A stretch of 13,686 nucleotides of DNA from an uncultured Clostridia bacterium (lineage in GTDB: Bacteria > Bacillota > Clostridia > Saccharofermentanales > Saccharofermentanaceae): positions 1-13,686 of the forward strand of contig CAMNNN010000015.1 in NCBI GenBank assembly GCA_946545505.1. Direction: 5' to 3'. The notes under the pieces were generated by a model, which was not told where the DNA came from, made no database searches, and was given only the letters and a program-made list of their open reading frames with translations. Below are positions 1-7,105 of the stretch, piece after piece. The position numbers were made by a program, and so were the translations under genes. The number at the start of each line of letters is the position of its first letter. Position 1 is the first letter of the stretch.

Positions 1-103
1 TCTTTACTTCTTCAGCAACGGGAGCTGCGGCACCGCAGCCTACGCAAAACTTACCATCATTCTCCTGTCCGCATGCGGGACAGATCCACTTATTCTCAGC
101 CAT
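1..103 (-). CDS. Zinc-ribbon protein, N-terminal part only
   Basis: The gene starts at ATG 103-101 and runs off the left edge after 34 codons. The visible protein begins MAENKWICPACGQEN and continues with a second cysteine pair (CVGCG), giving CxxC-x10-CxxC, a classic zinc-ribbon knuckle at about residues 8-24. An alanine, valine and glutamate-rich stretch follows, as in linkers between such a ribbon and a downstream domain. The start is supported by GGAGGA at 111-116, seven bases upstream, and by a good promoter at 155-184. Zinc ribbons of this kind sit at the N-terminus of many unrelated Clostridial proteins, often membrane proteins, so the function of the full protein cannot be read from this fragment. 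Confidence 0.8.
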   Translation of the reverse strand, partial: MAENKWICPACGQENDGKFCVGCGAAAPVAEEVK

Positions 104-154
104 TTAAATATCCTCCAACTGATATTCGATTATTGTGCGCCAAGCACGTTAATA

Positions 155-184
155 ATTTTATTATTTTAAGAGGGCGGATGTCAA
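155..184 (-). promoter_or_regulatory. Sigma-A type promoter of the zinc-ribbon gene
   Basis: On the minus strand TTGACA (184-179) is followed after 18 bases by TAAAAT (160-155). Transcription would start near 148 and give a leader of about 45 bases ahead of the start at 103. The -35 is perfect; the -10 has one mismatch and the spacing is one base long. Confidence 0.55.
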
Positions 185-200
185 TTATTTTTAACGCGCA

Positions 201-226
201 TAAAAAAGAGGGCCGAAGCCCCCTTA
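201..226 (-). terminator. Intrinsic terminator of the DUF4214 gene
   Basis: On the minus strand an 8-pair stem (AAGGGGGC with GCCCTCTT, one G-U pair) closes a UUCG tetraloop at 214-217 and runs into six T residues. It lies about 25 bases after the stop of the secreted DUF4214 protein gene. Confidence 0.85.
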
Positions 227-250
227 TGTGTGCTTTTCGATGTGTTGTGT

Positions 251-1225
251 TTATACGTTGACCATGTAGAATGCGCACTTGGAAGCCCAATCGGATGTCT
301 CAGCGAGCTGCTCGATTACGGAAGCTCTGGAAACACCGTCTGAAAGCTGCTCTACTACAGAATCGTCTGCGTTCTCGATACCGAACACATCGTTAACTAC
401 AGAAGCGAACTCTTCATCAGTAAGATCTTTGTCCTCGAACTCATCGCTTGTAAGGATCATAGTAGCAACCTGAGTACCTGTTACGTTCTGGTTGACGATC
501 ATATCAACCCACAGATCCATAGCCTCAGGGTCGCACTCTCTGCCGAGACCTTCAAGATAGATGTGACCGATAAAGTTCTTAACGGAAGCGATGCGGAGAT
601 CCACAGGAACAGCAACCGTAATCACAGAATCAGAGACATTCGTTACGGGTGTGTCATCACCTGCGGGAGTCTCATCATTCTCTTCATGTATCTCAACCTC
701 ATCCTCATCATCTACAGGGACAGAATCGCTGTCTGAATCGGACGAAACGAACTCTGTAGGAGTTCCGAGATCGTAACAGTAACAATCTGCACTAAGAAGT
801 GTGCCTGTAAGTGTGAACCAGCCGGGAAGTCTTCCCTGCCAGTCGATACTGTACTCACCGGCCTCGAGATAAACTACGGAATTGCAGCCCCAGTAATCAC
901 CGGGATTGTTTGACTTTACGCCGTTGATAGTGAATTCAGGCTGAACACTTCTTACTGCGTATGCGTAGTTATCATCCTCATCGGATGTTACGAAGTAATA
1001 CGTACCGGAAACAGGTGCTACGAAATTATCTGTATCTCTGTAGTAGATAGCTCCTGCGGGAAGTGTTCCAGAAACGTAGTAGTCACGCTGGAACACCTGA
1101 TAGCCGGGTACAATCTCTTCTTCGGGCTGTGCTTCATCTGCATATGCAATCGCGCCGCCGAGTACCATGGGTACTGCAAGAGCAATGCCGATTGCTTTTG
1201 CTGCAAACTTGTTCATGTTCTTCAT
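251..1225 (-). CDS. Secreted DUF4214 domain protein
   Basis: The 324-residue product has a typical Sec signal peptide: positively charged start (MKNMNKFAAK), hydrophobic core at residues 10-27 and a likely AYA-D cleavage near 29/30. No LPxTG motif or later membrane segment is visible, so it is probably released or loosely held at the surface. Residues about 40-150 form a beta-rich region without a recognised family. Residues 161-192 are an extremely acidic linker of Ser, Asp and Glu. Residues about 213-324 match the DUF4214 pattern: an LGRECD-type motif, a TSDEF motif, then a second degenerate repeat ending in SRASVIEQLAETSDW. DUF4214 often ends secreted or surface proteins in Clostridia; its biochemical role is not established. 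ATG 1225 is preferred over the Met at codon 4 because an AGGAGGA site lies 7 bases upstream. It has its own terminator and an unusual upstream element at 1303-1380. Confidence 0.85.
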   Translation of the reverse strand: MKNMNKFAAKAIGIALAVPMVLGGAIAYADEAQPEEEIVPGYQVFQRDYYVSGTLPAGAIYYRDTDNFVAPVSGTYYFVTSDEDDNYAYAVRSVQPEFTINGVKSNNPGDYWGCNSVVYLEAGEYSIDWQGRLPGWFTLTGTLLSADCYCYDLGTPTEFVSSDSDSDSVPVDDEDEVEIHEENDETPAGDDTPVTNVSDSVITVAVPVDLRIASVKNFIGHIYLEGLGRECDPEAMDLWVDMIVNQNVTGTQVATMILTSDEFEDKDLTDEEFASVVNDVFGIENADDSVVEQLSDGVSRASVIEQLAETSDWASKCAFYMVNV

Positions 1226-1287
1226 TTTGGTTTCCTCCTAAAGTAGTTTTCTTAGAGTTTGTCTTGTGTTTTTCGTGCTACAGCTGC

Positions 1288-1316
1288 ATTTAAACACGGC
1301 TTTTAAGGGGAACCAA
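1288..1316 (-). promoter_or_regulatory. Possible promoter of the DUF4214 gene
   Basis: On the minus strand TTGGTT (1316-1311) and TTAAAT (1293-1288) are separated by 17 bases. Both hexamers are imperfect, as in an activator-dependent promoter. The -35-like box is part of the repeated element at 1303-1380, whose second copy near 11617 shows the same TTGGTT-17-TTTCAT geometry. Confidence 0.3.
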
Positions 1317-1380
1317 TGGTCAATATTCATCGCGTCTGTCGGTTAAGCGACACTCCCGAAGGGAAGTGTATAATGACGCC
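1303..1380. repeat. Intergenic repeated element, copy A
   Basis: Plus-strand landmarks are AAGGGG (1305), AACCAATG (1311), CAAT (1321), the dyad TGTCG-N6-CGACA (1337-1352) and a second half-site TGTAT starting at 1367. Copy B at 11617-11700 shows the same landmarks at the same internal distances: AACC to TGTCG 26 bases, first to second TGT 30 bases, AACC to CAAT 10 bases. CACT...AGTG can also fold as a hairpin with an inner CCC-GAA-GGG. A pair of operator sites three helical turns apart beside a weak promoter is the simplest reading; this is inference. Confidence 0.6.
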
Positions 1381-1395
1381 CTATAAATTAAATAC

Positions 1396-1424
1396 TTGAC
1401 ATCAAACAAATCATCAAATATAAT
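1396..1424 (+). promoter_or_regulatory. Consensus promoter of tRNA-Thr
   Basis: TTGACA (1396-1401), a 17-base spacer and TATAAT (1419-1424) match the sigma-70/sigma-A consensus exactly. Transcription would start about 6 bases before the mature tRNA at 1437, leaving a very short 5' leader. Confidence 0.9.
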
Positions 1425-1436
1425 TCCTTCGCGTAC

Positions 1437-1512
1437 GCCGCCTTAGCTCAGTTGGTAGAGCAGCTGATTTGTAATCAGCAGGTCGTGGGTTCGAGTCCCA
1501 CAAGCGGCTCCA
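1437..1512 (+). tRNA. tRNA-Thr (UGU anticodon)
   Basis: The 76-base cloverleaf is complete and the 3' CCA is encoded. It has a D stem GCTC/GAGC, an anticodon stem GCTGA/TCAGC with loop TTTGTAA (anticodon TGT at 1470-1472, reading ACA and other ACN codons), a T stem GTGGG/CCCAC with loop TTCGAGT, and U as discriminator base. The acceptor stem GCCGCCT/AAGCGGC pairs at six of seven positions, with a C-A mismatch at 6:67. A consensus promoter and a strong terminator flank it, so it is a single-gene transcription unit. Confidence 0.96.
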
Positions 1513-1517
1513 GGAAT

Positions 1518-1550
1518 AAAGCCCCGTATCCATTAGGTTACGGGGCTTTT
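1518..1550 (+). terminator. Intrinsic terminator after tRNA-Thr, possibly bidirectional
   Basis: An 11-pair stem (AAAGCCCCGTA at 1518-1528 with TACGGGGCTTT at 1539-1549) closes a 10-base loop and runs into T residues on the plus strand. On the minus strand the same hairpin is followed by TTTATT, and it lies 25 bases beyond the stop of the zinc-ribbon gene at 1575, so it may also end that convergent operon. Confidence 0.9.
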
Positions 1551-1574
1551 GCTATGTCAGAAGTATTGTTGATC

Positions 1575-1817
1575 TTACTCAGCGCTGTTCTTCAGCTCTT
1601 TGAACTCTTCGTTCGTGAGCTTCTTCATGATTCCACAGCAGGGACACAGTATCATCTTGTAGCCCAAGTGAGGAAACACGGGGATAAAACAGATGTGAAA
1701 GTATCCGCCTTCCTTGGCAAGCGATGCGTCGACTTCATGTCCGCAGTTCGTGCATCTCATCCTGCCCAGAGGCTTTATTTTCTTAAGCTTCTTTCTTGTT
1801 CCGTATACCACCATCAT
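1575..1817 (-). CDS. Small zinc-ribbon family protein
   Basis: This 80-residue protein carries two knuckles, CTNCG at residues 22-26 and CPCCG at 58-62, separated by a hydrophobic FHICFIPVFPHLGYK segment. That arrangement (YGTRKK start, RCxxC, FIPVFP, LCPxCG) is what I recall of the zinc_ribbon_15-type family of small bacterial zinc-ribbon proteins; no biochemical role is known to me. Its ATG overlaps the stop of the upstream gene in ATGA (1817-1814), which indicates translational coupling and a joint transcript. A second ATG follows directly, so the exact start is uncertain by one codon. It probably stays in the cytoplasm; the FIPVFP segment is short for a membrane helix. Confidence 0.8.
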   Translation of the reverse strand: MMVVYGTRKKLKKIKPLGRMRCTNCGHEVDASLAKEGGYFHICFIPVFPHLGYKMILCPCCGIMKKLTNEEFKELKNSAE

Positions 1818-2245
1818 GTGAGTGCACCCCCGTTTACCGCTATCTTTGCTCTTACTGCCTCGATCACTTCGTTAAATACATCCAGTGATTTCGCACTGGT
1901 ACGCGGGTAGACCGATAAGTACCTGAGACCGTTCGCCGTCTCAACAGCGAGTGTGAAATTATCGTAATCGTACCCGCCTCTTACGATATTTGTTCTGTAG
2001 ATATTGGTAATCTGCGAGAGTGGAATGATCTCCAGCGAGCCTCCGAACATAAGACGCGAGAAACAGACAAACGAGTCTGTAATTATAATCCTGAACTTCG
2101 GGAACTCCTGCGCAGAAGGTCTGTTTACCTCTGCCTTCAACTGCTCGAAATATGCCCCGGATTCAGGATCCTTGGCAAAGATCTTCTCGAGCTTCTTGGC
2201 AGCCTTGGGGCTGTCATCAAGGATTAAGTCTTTTAAACCTTTCAT
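1814..2245 (-). CDS. Unrecognised cytoplasmic protein, possible PH-like fold
   Basis: I do not recognise this protein. I start it at ATG 2245 (143 residues) because AGGAAG lies 7 bases upstream; an in-frame ATG at 2284 has no ribosome site and lies within about 12 bases of the predicted transcript start. The first 40 residues (MKGLKDLILDD...) are lysine-rich and helical. From FRIIITDSFV onward the chain alternates short beta strands: I-I-I-T-D-S-F-V-C-F, L-E-I-I-P-L-S-Q-I-T-N-I-Y, F-T-L-A-V-E-T-A-N-G-L-R-Y-L-S-V, then a C-terminal helix. This order resembles bacterial PH-like domains, but that is inference from pattern only. No signal peptide or membrane helix is seen. It is coupled to the zinc-ribbon gene downstream through an ATGA overlap. 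Confidence 0.7.
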   Translation of the reverse strand: MKGLKDLILDDSPKAAKKLEKIFAKDPESGAYFEQLKAEVNRPSAQEFPKFRIIITDSFVCFSRLMFGGSLEIIPLSQITNIYRTNIVRGGYDYDNFTLAVETANGLRYLSVYPRTSAKSLDVFNEVIEAVRAKIAVNGGALT

Positions 2246-2301
2246 AAATGCTCTTCCTGCTTCAAGTGATAATAATGCGAACATGCGCCCGCAGCGGACA
2301 A

Positions 2302-2310
2302 ATTATAACA
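2302..2310 (-). promoter_or_regulatory. Extended -10 promoter of the two-gene unit
   Basis: The minus strand reads TGTTATAAT (2310-2302), a perfect TATAAT with an upstream TGn extension, which can compensate for the absence of a recognisable -35. Transcription would start near 2295, about 50 bases ahead of the chosen start at 2245. Confidence 0.6.
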
Positions 2311-2345
2311 CTTGTGACCGCACAGAAAGCACTAATTTGTGATGG

Positions 2346-2377
2346 TAATTGCGGCAACGTACCATTGAGGGCAATTA
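2346..2377. repeat. Inverted repeat at the end of the sugar operon
   Basis: TAATTGC (2346-2352) and GCAATTA (2371-2377) form a 7-pair inverted repeat around an 18-base loop, overlapping the fructokinase stop codon. No T-run follows on the minus strand, so I do not call it an intrinsic terminator; it might slow 3' decay or be chance. Confidence 0.3.
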
Positions 2378-3331
2378 TCCGAGCATCAGCGCCTTTACTT
2401 CATCCCTGTCCGGCATTGATTTGATAGCACCCCTTCTGGTTGTCACGAGAGATGCAGCCGCGTTAGCGAAGGTCAGCATGCCGCGAAGCTTATCTTCATT
2501 CAGGTCCTCGAGACCGTCCGCTAAGATGCCGTCCAACATGCATCCGCAGAAAGTGTCTCCGGCTCCTGTGGTGTCGATGGTATTCTCCTGCTTAAAGCCC
2601 GGCACTTCGACACGCAGATCCTTATAATAGGCGCGGCTTCCGTCCTTGCCCAGCGTGAGGCAGATAAGCTTGGGATTAAACTGCTCCCGGATAAAACGGA
2701 TGCCTTCATCGTAGTCGTCTTTGCCGGATACGAACTGCACCTCGTTATCGGAGATCTTAAGCACATCACAAAGAGAGATCGCCTTAAGCATCTGCTCCCG
2801 CGCACTCTCCATGGAATCCCAAAGCGGTGGGCGAAGGTTAGGATCAAGTGAGATTATCATGCCTTTACTCTTCGCGATATCCACGGCCTTCAGCGTCGCC
2901 TCCCGCACTTCGGGTGCAGTCATGGAAAGCGTCCCGAAGTGGAAGATCTTCGCTCCTTCAAACATCTCTTCTTTGATCTCAGAAGGCTTAAGCATCATGT
3001 CCGCGCCGGGCTTTCTGTAGAAGGAGAAATCCCTGTCGCCGTCGGGCAAAGTGTGAACAAATGCCAGTGTCGTAGGTACGTCAGGATCGTTAAGAAGGTA
3101 CGTGCTGTCTATGCCGACATCTTCGATGGTGCCGCGAAGAAGTCTTCCGAACTGATCGCTTCCGACTTTGCCTATAAAGGATGTCCGCCTGCCGAGTTTG
3201 CTCAGCATGGAAAGAATGTTACACGGAGCGCCTCCGGGGTTAGCCTCATAGAGGTTATTGCCCTGCCCGCTTAATCCGTTCATTGTAAAGTCGATCAGAA
3301 GTTCACCAAGAGCAATTACATCCGTATTCAT
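2375..3331 (-). CDS. PfkB-family fructokinase
   Basis: The 318-residue protein is a ribokinase/PfkB sugar kinase that most likely phosphorylates fructose to fructose 6-phosphate with ATP. Visible motifs are GELLIDF at the N-terminus, NPGGAPCN (residues 31-38, PfkB signature region), SLDPNLRPPLW (161-171, characteristic of bacterial fructokinases) and DTTGAGDTF (253-261), with Asp259 as the catalytic base and GAG as anion hole. Length matches the family. I chose ATG 3331 because GAGAGGC lies just upstream and it starts two bases after the preceding stop (TGA 3336-3334); a longer in-frame start at 3355 would overlap that gene by 22 bases. It is last in the operon behind beta-mannosidase and mannose isomerase, whose final product would be its substrate. 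Specificity for fructose over other sugars is inferred from motif and context. Confidence 0.92.
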   Translation of the reverse strand: MNTDVIALGELLIDFTMNGLSGQGNNLYEANPGGAPCNILSMLSKLGRRTSFIGKVGSDQFGRLLRGTIEDVGIDSTYLLNDPDVPTTLAFVHTLPDGDRDFSFYRKPGADMMLKPSEIKEEMFEGAKIFHFGTLSMTAPEVREATLKAVDIAKSKGMIISLDPNLRPPLWDSMESAREQMLKAISLCDVLKISDNEVQFVSGKDDYDEGIRFIREQFNPKLICLTLGKDGSRAYYKDLRVEVPGFKQENTIDTTGAGDTFCGCMLDGILADGLEDLNEDKLRGMLTFANAAASLVTTRRGAIKSMPDRDEVKALMLG

Positions 3332-3333
3332 AA

Positions 3334-4566
3334 TCAGCCTCTCTTTCTCAGGCATGCGGGCGCTACAGAAACAGATATATCACAGTAAGGGATCAACGTG
3401 GCCTGCAGCGCGTGGTAGATGTCGGATTTACCCGGCCATACGGTGCCGATGACATTATTCGCGCGGTCCAGCTGATGGAACCAGGATCCGTTCTTGTGAT
3501 CTAATACCTTCTCATCCAGGTACTTCAAAAACTCAGAATACATATCAGCATATTTAGTCTCGCCGGTCGCTCTGTAAAGAACCGCCGATGTGTTGATCGC
3601 CTCGGCCAAAGTCCAGTGCATTCTGTCGTGAACCACGGGCTTGCCGTCCCAATCAGTAGTATAAACAATTCCGGGAGCGCCGTCCGCATTCCATGCGTCT
3701 TCGACAGCCCTCTCGAAAAGCTTCGTCGCGGCATCGATGTACTTCTTTTTTCCATCCTTGTCCCCGTAAGTCGAGACCGCCCACTGAGTTATCAGTCTTG
3801 CCCATTCTATGCCGTGTCCGGGAGTCGCTCCGTAAGGCTTAAACTGATCCGCCGGTCTGTCTTTGTTGCAGTCAAGATCAGCATGCCAGTCAGTTGTGAA
3901 ATGCTCGGGTATCCTCCAGTTGTTGTTCTGTGCCCACGCGATAACATGGTCGATTATTCTGCCTGCACGCACTCTGTAGGCTTCTTCTCCCGTAACATCC
4001 GCCACAGCAAGAAAAGCTTCAACTGTATGCATGTTGGCATTAAGGCCTCTGTATGGATCACAGACGGTAAATTCCGTGTTCCATGTATCGCATGATAATC
4101 CTTCTTCTTCGTTCCAGAATCTTCTGTCATAAAGTTCCAGCGCTTCCTTAAGGATTTCCGAAGCTCCGGGTCTTCCCGCCAATAAAGCCGAGCTTGCCGC
4201 GAGGATTACAAAAGCATGTGCATAGCACTGCTTGTCAGCAAGGATCTTGCCCTCAGCTGTTATACCAGGATACCATCCGCCGTTGATATCGTCGTGAAGT
4301 TCGCCTCTCAGACCCTTAAGAGCCTGATCCACCAGATCTTCAGATCCCTCGTGGCCCAGGATGGACCCGATGCTGTATACATGCGCCATACGGCAGGTGA
4401 TCCAAGTCTCGCGCGGTCTGTCTGTCCAGGGCGTACCGTCGTCACCAAGATAATAAGAGGAACCCGTCGGCGCCGGGAATCTGTGACCGAATTTAAGAAG
4501 ATCTTCCGTAAGTCCATTCATGAACGCCTTATTCTCTTCTGTGTCGATAATATATTTTCTGTCCAT
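3334..4566 (-). CDS. YihS-like mannose isomerase (AGE family)
   Basis: The 410-residue protein belongs to the N-acylglucosamine 2-epimerase superfamily, an (alpha/alpha)6 barrel. It resembles the aldose-ketose isomerase YihS and bacterial D-mannose isomerases more than cellobiose or GlcNAc 2-epimerases. Supporting motifs are GLNANMHTVEAFLAVAD (174-190), PGHGIEWARL (249-258) and WPGKSDIYHALQATLIP (377-393). From recalled E. coli YihS numbering, His251 and His385 fall where the catalytic histidines (248 and 383) should be, and His180 and Glu254 also have counterparts. The predicted reaction is D-mannose to D-fructose in the cytoplasm. Start ATG 4566 has AGGAGGC just upstream; a longer in-frame start at 4590 would overlap the mannosidase gene. 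The gap to that gene is 10 bases, so the two are one operon. Epimerisation of mannose to glucose is the main alternative. Confidence 0.88.
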   Translation of the reverse strand: MDRKYIIDTEENKAFMNGLTEDLLKFGHRFPAPTGSSYYLGDDGTPWTDRPRETWITCRMAHVYSIGSILGHEGSEDLVDQALKGLRGELHDDINGGWYPGITAEGKILADKQCYAHAFVILAASSALLAGRPGASEILKEALELYDRRFWNEEEGLSCDTWNTEFTVCDPYRGLNANMHTVEAFLAVADVTGEEAYRVRAGRIIDHVIAWAQNNNWRIPEHFTTDWHADLDCNKDRPADQFKPYGATPGHGIEWARLITQWAVSTYGDKDGKKKYIDAATKLFERAVEDAWNADGAPGIVYTTDWDGKPVVHDRMHWTLAEAINTSAVLYRATGETKYADMYSEFLKYLDEKVLDHKNGSWFHQLDRANNVIGTVWPGKSDIYHALQATLIPYCDISVSVAPACLRKRG

Positions 4567-4576
4567 CGGGGCCTCC

Positions 4577-7015
4577 TTAATTAATGTCATATACGCTTCT
4601 TAATCTTAAGTCAGTTATATCGCCGCTTAACACTTCGACAGTCTTCGTTCCTGCATTCATGTCGAAGAAATTATCGGTAAGGATAAGATCATCGTTATCG
4701 TTTCTTATCTCTATGCTACCGGCATAACTATCTGCATGTATTGTTATCCTGTTACCGTCGACTTCGTACCTGAGATTCGGGTCTATGTATCTGAAGTACT
4801 TAGGCAAAGAGAAGATAACTGTTCCTTCTGAGATAACCTCATCTCCGACCGATGCCTGATAACTTACATATTCGTTATAGATATCGATCTGAGGCAGTTC
4901 CTCTTTATCGAGCCAAAGCGACGTCTGCTTAGGGACTGTCTTCGTAATTTCCGAAGACTTAAGTACATTCGCTTTACTGTCTCTTATCTGCCGGCTGATC
5001 TTAACTTCCTTGTCTTCCAATGTCTCATTAGAAACGCAGAGTCTGACGGACTTATTAAATCCGAACGGGAGTCTTACCAGCTCCTGTGAACTTCCGAGCA
5101 TTCCTTCTTCTTCGCAAGAGATCATTACCGGAGCGAAGAACCGTCTTGCATAATAATGCAGCGCCTTAAGACGTCCTTCGTAGTCGACGCTTGACCATGA
5201 AGCAACCGGCCAGCAATCGTTAAACTGCCAGTAGACCGCGCCCATGCATCTGTCGTCATTGCGGTTTCTTCTGAAGTGCTCGACGCCGTAACGGATCGCA
5301 TCCGCCTGCAGTAATTGCGAGGCGTAGATCAGCGTGTCAAAGTCCGTCGGGTATCTGTAAGTCTGCTGCATGTAATTCATTATCTTACCGTTGGCGGAAC
5401 CGTTACGCTGATGCCTCTCCATGATGTAGGAGAAGATATTCTTGTCGCGTTCATCGTCGGTAAAAGTCTCAACTGTCTTAACTGACGGAAATGACTGGAA
5501 ACCGAACTCCGACAGATACCTGAAATGGAATTTTCTGTATTCGGAGAAAGGCTTGTTGCCATGCCATACATCCCAGTAGTGAACATCGCCTCTGTTCTCA
5601 TCCTGAGGCTCATCGAATCCGCCGCCCGAAGACGGACTTGCCGGCCAGTAGAACACCTGCGGAGCCAGCTCCTTCATCATCTCGGGCAGTATCTGTTCAT
5701 ACATCCTGGTGTAATCTTCAATCTCACTTGGTTTACTTACCCAGACACCTTCCTTGACGAACTGCTCCATCTCGTTGTTGCCGCACATGAGTCCGAGTGA
5801 AGCGTGATGTCTTAACCTTATGATGTTGTCCTTAAACTCGGCTCTGATATTCGCCTCGAATTCGGGGGTCAGATCATAAACGGCACAGGCGAACATGAAG
5901 TCCTGCCAGACGATGATACCCAGCTCATCGCACAAGTCGTAGAACCAGTCATCAGGATAATAACCTCCGCCCCATACCCGTATGGAATTGAAGTTCGCGA
6001 ACACCGCTTTCTCCAGAAGCTTACGGGTAGTCTCAGGTGTAACTCTGCCGAGCAGGTGATCCTCGGGAATGTAGTCAGCGCCCATGGCGAAAATATTAAC
6101 CCCATTCACGCGCACACAGAATCTCTCACCCCACTTGTCAGGAGTCCTGTCCATGGTGATAGTTCTGATGCCGACTCGCCTGGTCATCGAATCAAGAAGG
6201 TGTTCTCCGTCATAGATATTAACCGTAACAGTGTACAGATTCTGTTTGCCGTAACCCCTCGGCCACCAGCGGTTACCGGGGTCGACGGATATCTTATTAT
6301 CCTGATCCCGGAAGGTATGAACCGTACCGTCGGGATCCGTAACTTCATATTCCACTGTCAGTTCTTTGCTGCCATCCAACACATCGAACTCAGGGATGAT
6401 CTCCAGCGTAATATCGTCGCCGTGATGCTGAATGAAGTTAATGGAGTTAAGTCTGACCGTGTCGTAGGAGATAAGAGATACATCTCTCATTATGCCCATG
6501 TCAGGAAGGTGAGCTCCCCAGTCCCAGCCGAACATGTAATGAGCTTTGCGAAGGTGGACGAAGCCCTGCATACAGTCCTCGGTACCGAGAGTAGGAGCCG
6601 CAGAGAACGCCTCGGCGATGAACCTTGTGGGAGAATGGAAAACGACTCTTAAAATGTTTCCCTTATCCTTAAGAAGATCCTTTACTTCATGCTCCCATGT
6701 CCTGTGCATATTGTTCGCGGTAATGATGTGTCTGCCGTTAAGATAAACATCAGCCAGGGTATCAAGACCGTCGAACCTGAGGACCGTATGAGTGCTTTGT
6801 AAAAACCTCTCATCTGCATCAAAGGAAGTCTCATATTCGTAGTCATAATCCATCAGCTTGAGAGCTTCGATCTCGTTGTCCTTCCAGAACGGATTCTCCA
6901 TCTGCCGGTTGTTAAGAAGATCACCGTAAACAGACCCCGGGACCGTCGCCGGGAGCCGCCTGTCGGAATCTGTTCTTCGCATTGTCCAGTTGTCGTTAAT
7001 AAGCATCTTGATCAT
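4577..7015 (-). CDS. GH2 beta-mannosidase
   Basis: The 812-residue enzyme is a glycoside hydrolase family 2 beta-mannosidase that removes non-reducing beta-linked mannose. In order it shows a jelly-roll sugar-binding domain with HYMFGWDWGAHLPDMGI (about 159-175), an Ig-like domain, then the TIM barrel with IRVWGGGYYPDDWFYDLCDE (345-364) and WQDFMFACA. The acid/base Glu415 is in GNNE and the nucleophile Glu503 in SEFGFQS. WQFNDCWP (596-603) closes the barrel, and beta domains follow. It has no signal peptide, so it acts on imported oligosaccharides such as mannan fragments or N-glycan core pieces. I place the start at ATG 7015 because GGAG lies 9 bases upstream; ATG 7030 (5 residues longer) has only a poor site and cannot be excluded. 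It lies 90 bases after the acyl-CoA synthetase and heads the mannoside operon; no clear promoter or terminator is seen between them. Confidence 0.93.
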   Translation of the reverse strand: MIKMLINDNWTMRRTDSDRRLPATVPGSVYGDLLNNRQMENPFWKDNEIEALKLMDYDYEYETSFDADERFLQSTHTVLRFDGLDTLADVYLNGRHIITANNMHRTWEHEVKDLLKDKGNILRVVFHSPTRFIAEAFSAAPTLGTEDCMQGFVHLRKAHYMFGWDWGAHLPDMGIMRDVSLISYDTVRLNSINFIQHHGDDITLEIIPEFDVLDGSKELTVEYEVTDPDGTVHTFRDQDNKISVDPGNRWWPRGYGKQNLYTVTVNIYDGEHLLDSMTRRVGIRTITMDRTPDKWGERFCVRVNGVNIFAMGADYIPEDHLLGRVTPETTRKLLEKAVFANFNSIRVWGGGYYPDDWFYDLCDELGIIVWQDFMFACAVYDLTPEFEANIRAEFKDNIIRLRHHASLGLMCGNNEMEQFVKEGVWVSKPSEIEDYTRMYEQILPEMMKELAPQVFYWPASPSSGGGFDEPQDENRGDVHYWDVWHGNKPFSEYRKFHFRYLSEFGFQSFPSVKTVETFTDDERDKNIFSYIMERHQRNGSANGKIMNYMQQTYRYPTDFDTLIYASQLLQADAIRYGVEHFRRNRNDDRCMGAVYWQFNDCWPVASWSSVDYEGRLKALHYYARRFFAPVMISCEEEGMLGSSQELVRLPFGFNKSVRLCVSNETLEDKEVKISRQIRDSKANVLKSSEITKTVPKQTSLWLDKEELPQIDIYNEYVSYQASVGDEVISEGTVIFSLPKYFRYIDPNLRYEVDGNRITIHADSYAGSIEIRNDNDDLILTDNFFDMNAGTKTVEVLSGDITDLRLRSVYDIN

Positions 7016-7105
7016 GCTTACATTCTCCATAATCTTCTGTGATAAATGTGTTAAGAATGGAGCAAATAATTGTAAAAATCTATTATTTGAATTCAGCGGC
7101 CGTCT

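Noticed and set aside
1303..1380. Mobile element or MITE for the repeated intergenic element
   Set aside because: No terminal inverted repeats or target duplications are visible, and only landmarks at fixed spacing are shared, not the filler sequence.
2346..2377. Terminator at the end of the mannoside operon
   Set aside because: The inverted repeat is short and AT-rich and has no T-run after it on the minus strand.
3616..4095. 159-codon open frame opposite the isomerase gene
   Set aside because: Antisense to a gene with intact AGE-family motifs throughout; no start signal.
6056..6652. 198-codon open frame on the plus strand inside the mannosidase gene
   Set aside because: It is fully antisense to a well-conserved GH2 enzyme with both catalytic glutamates, and its translation resembles no family.
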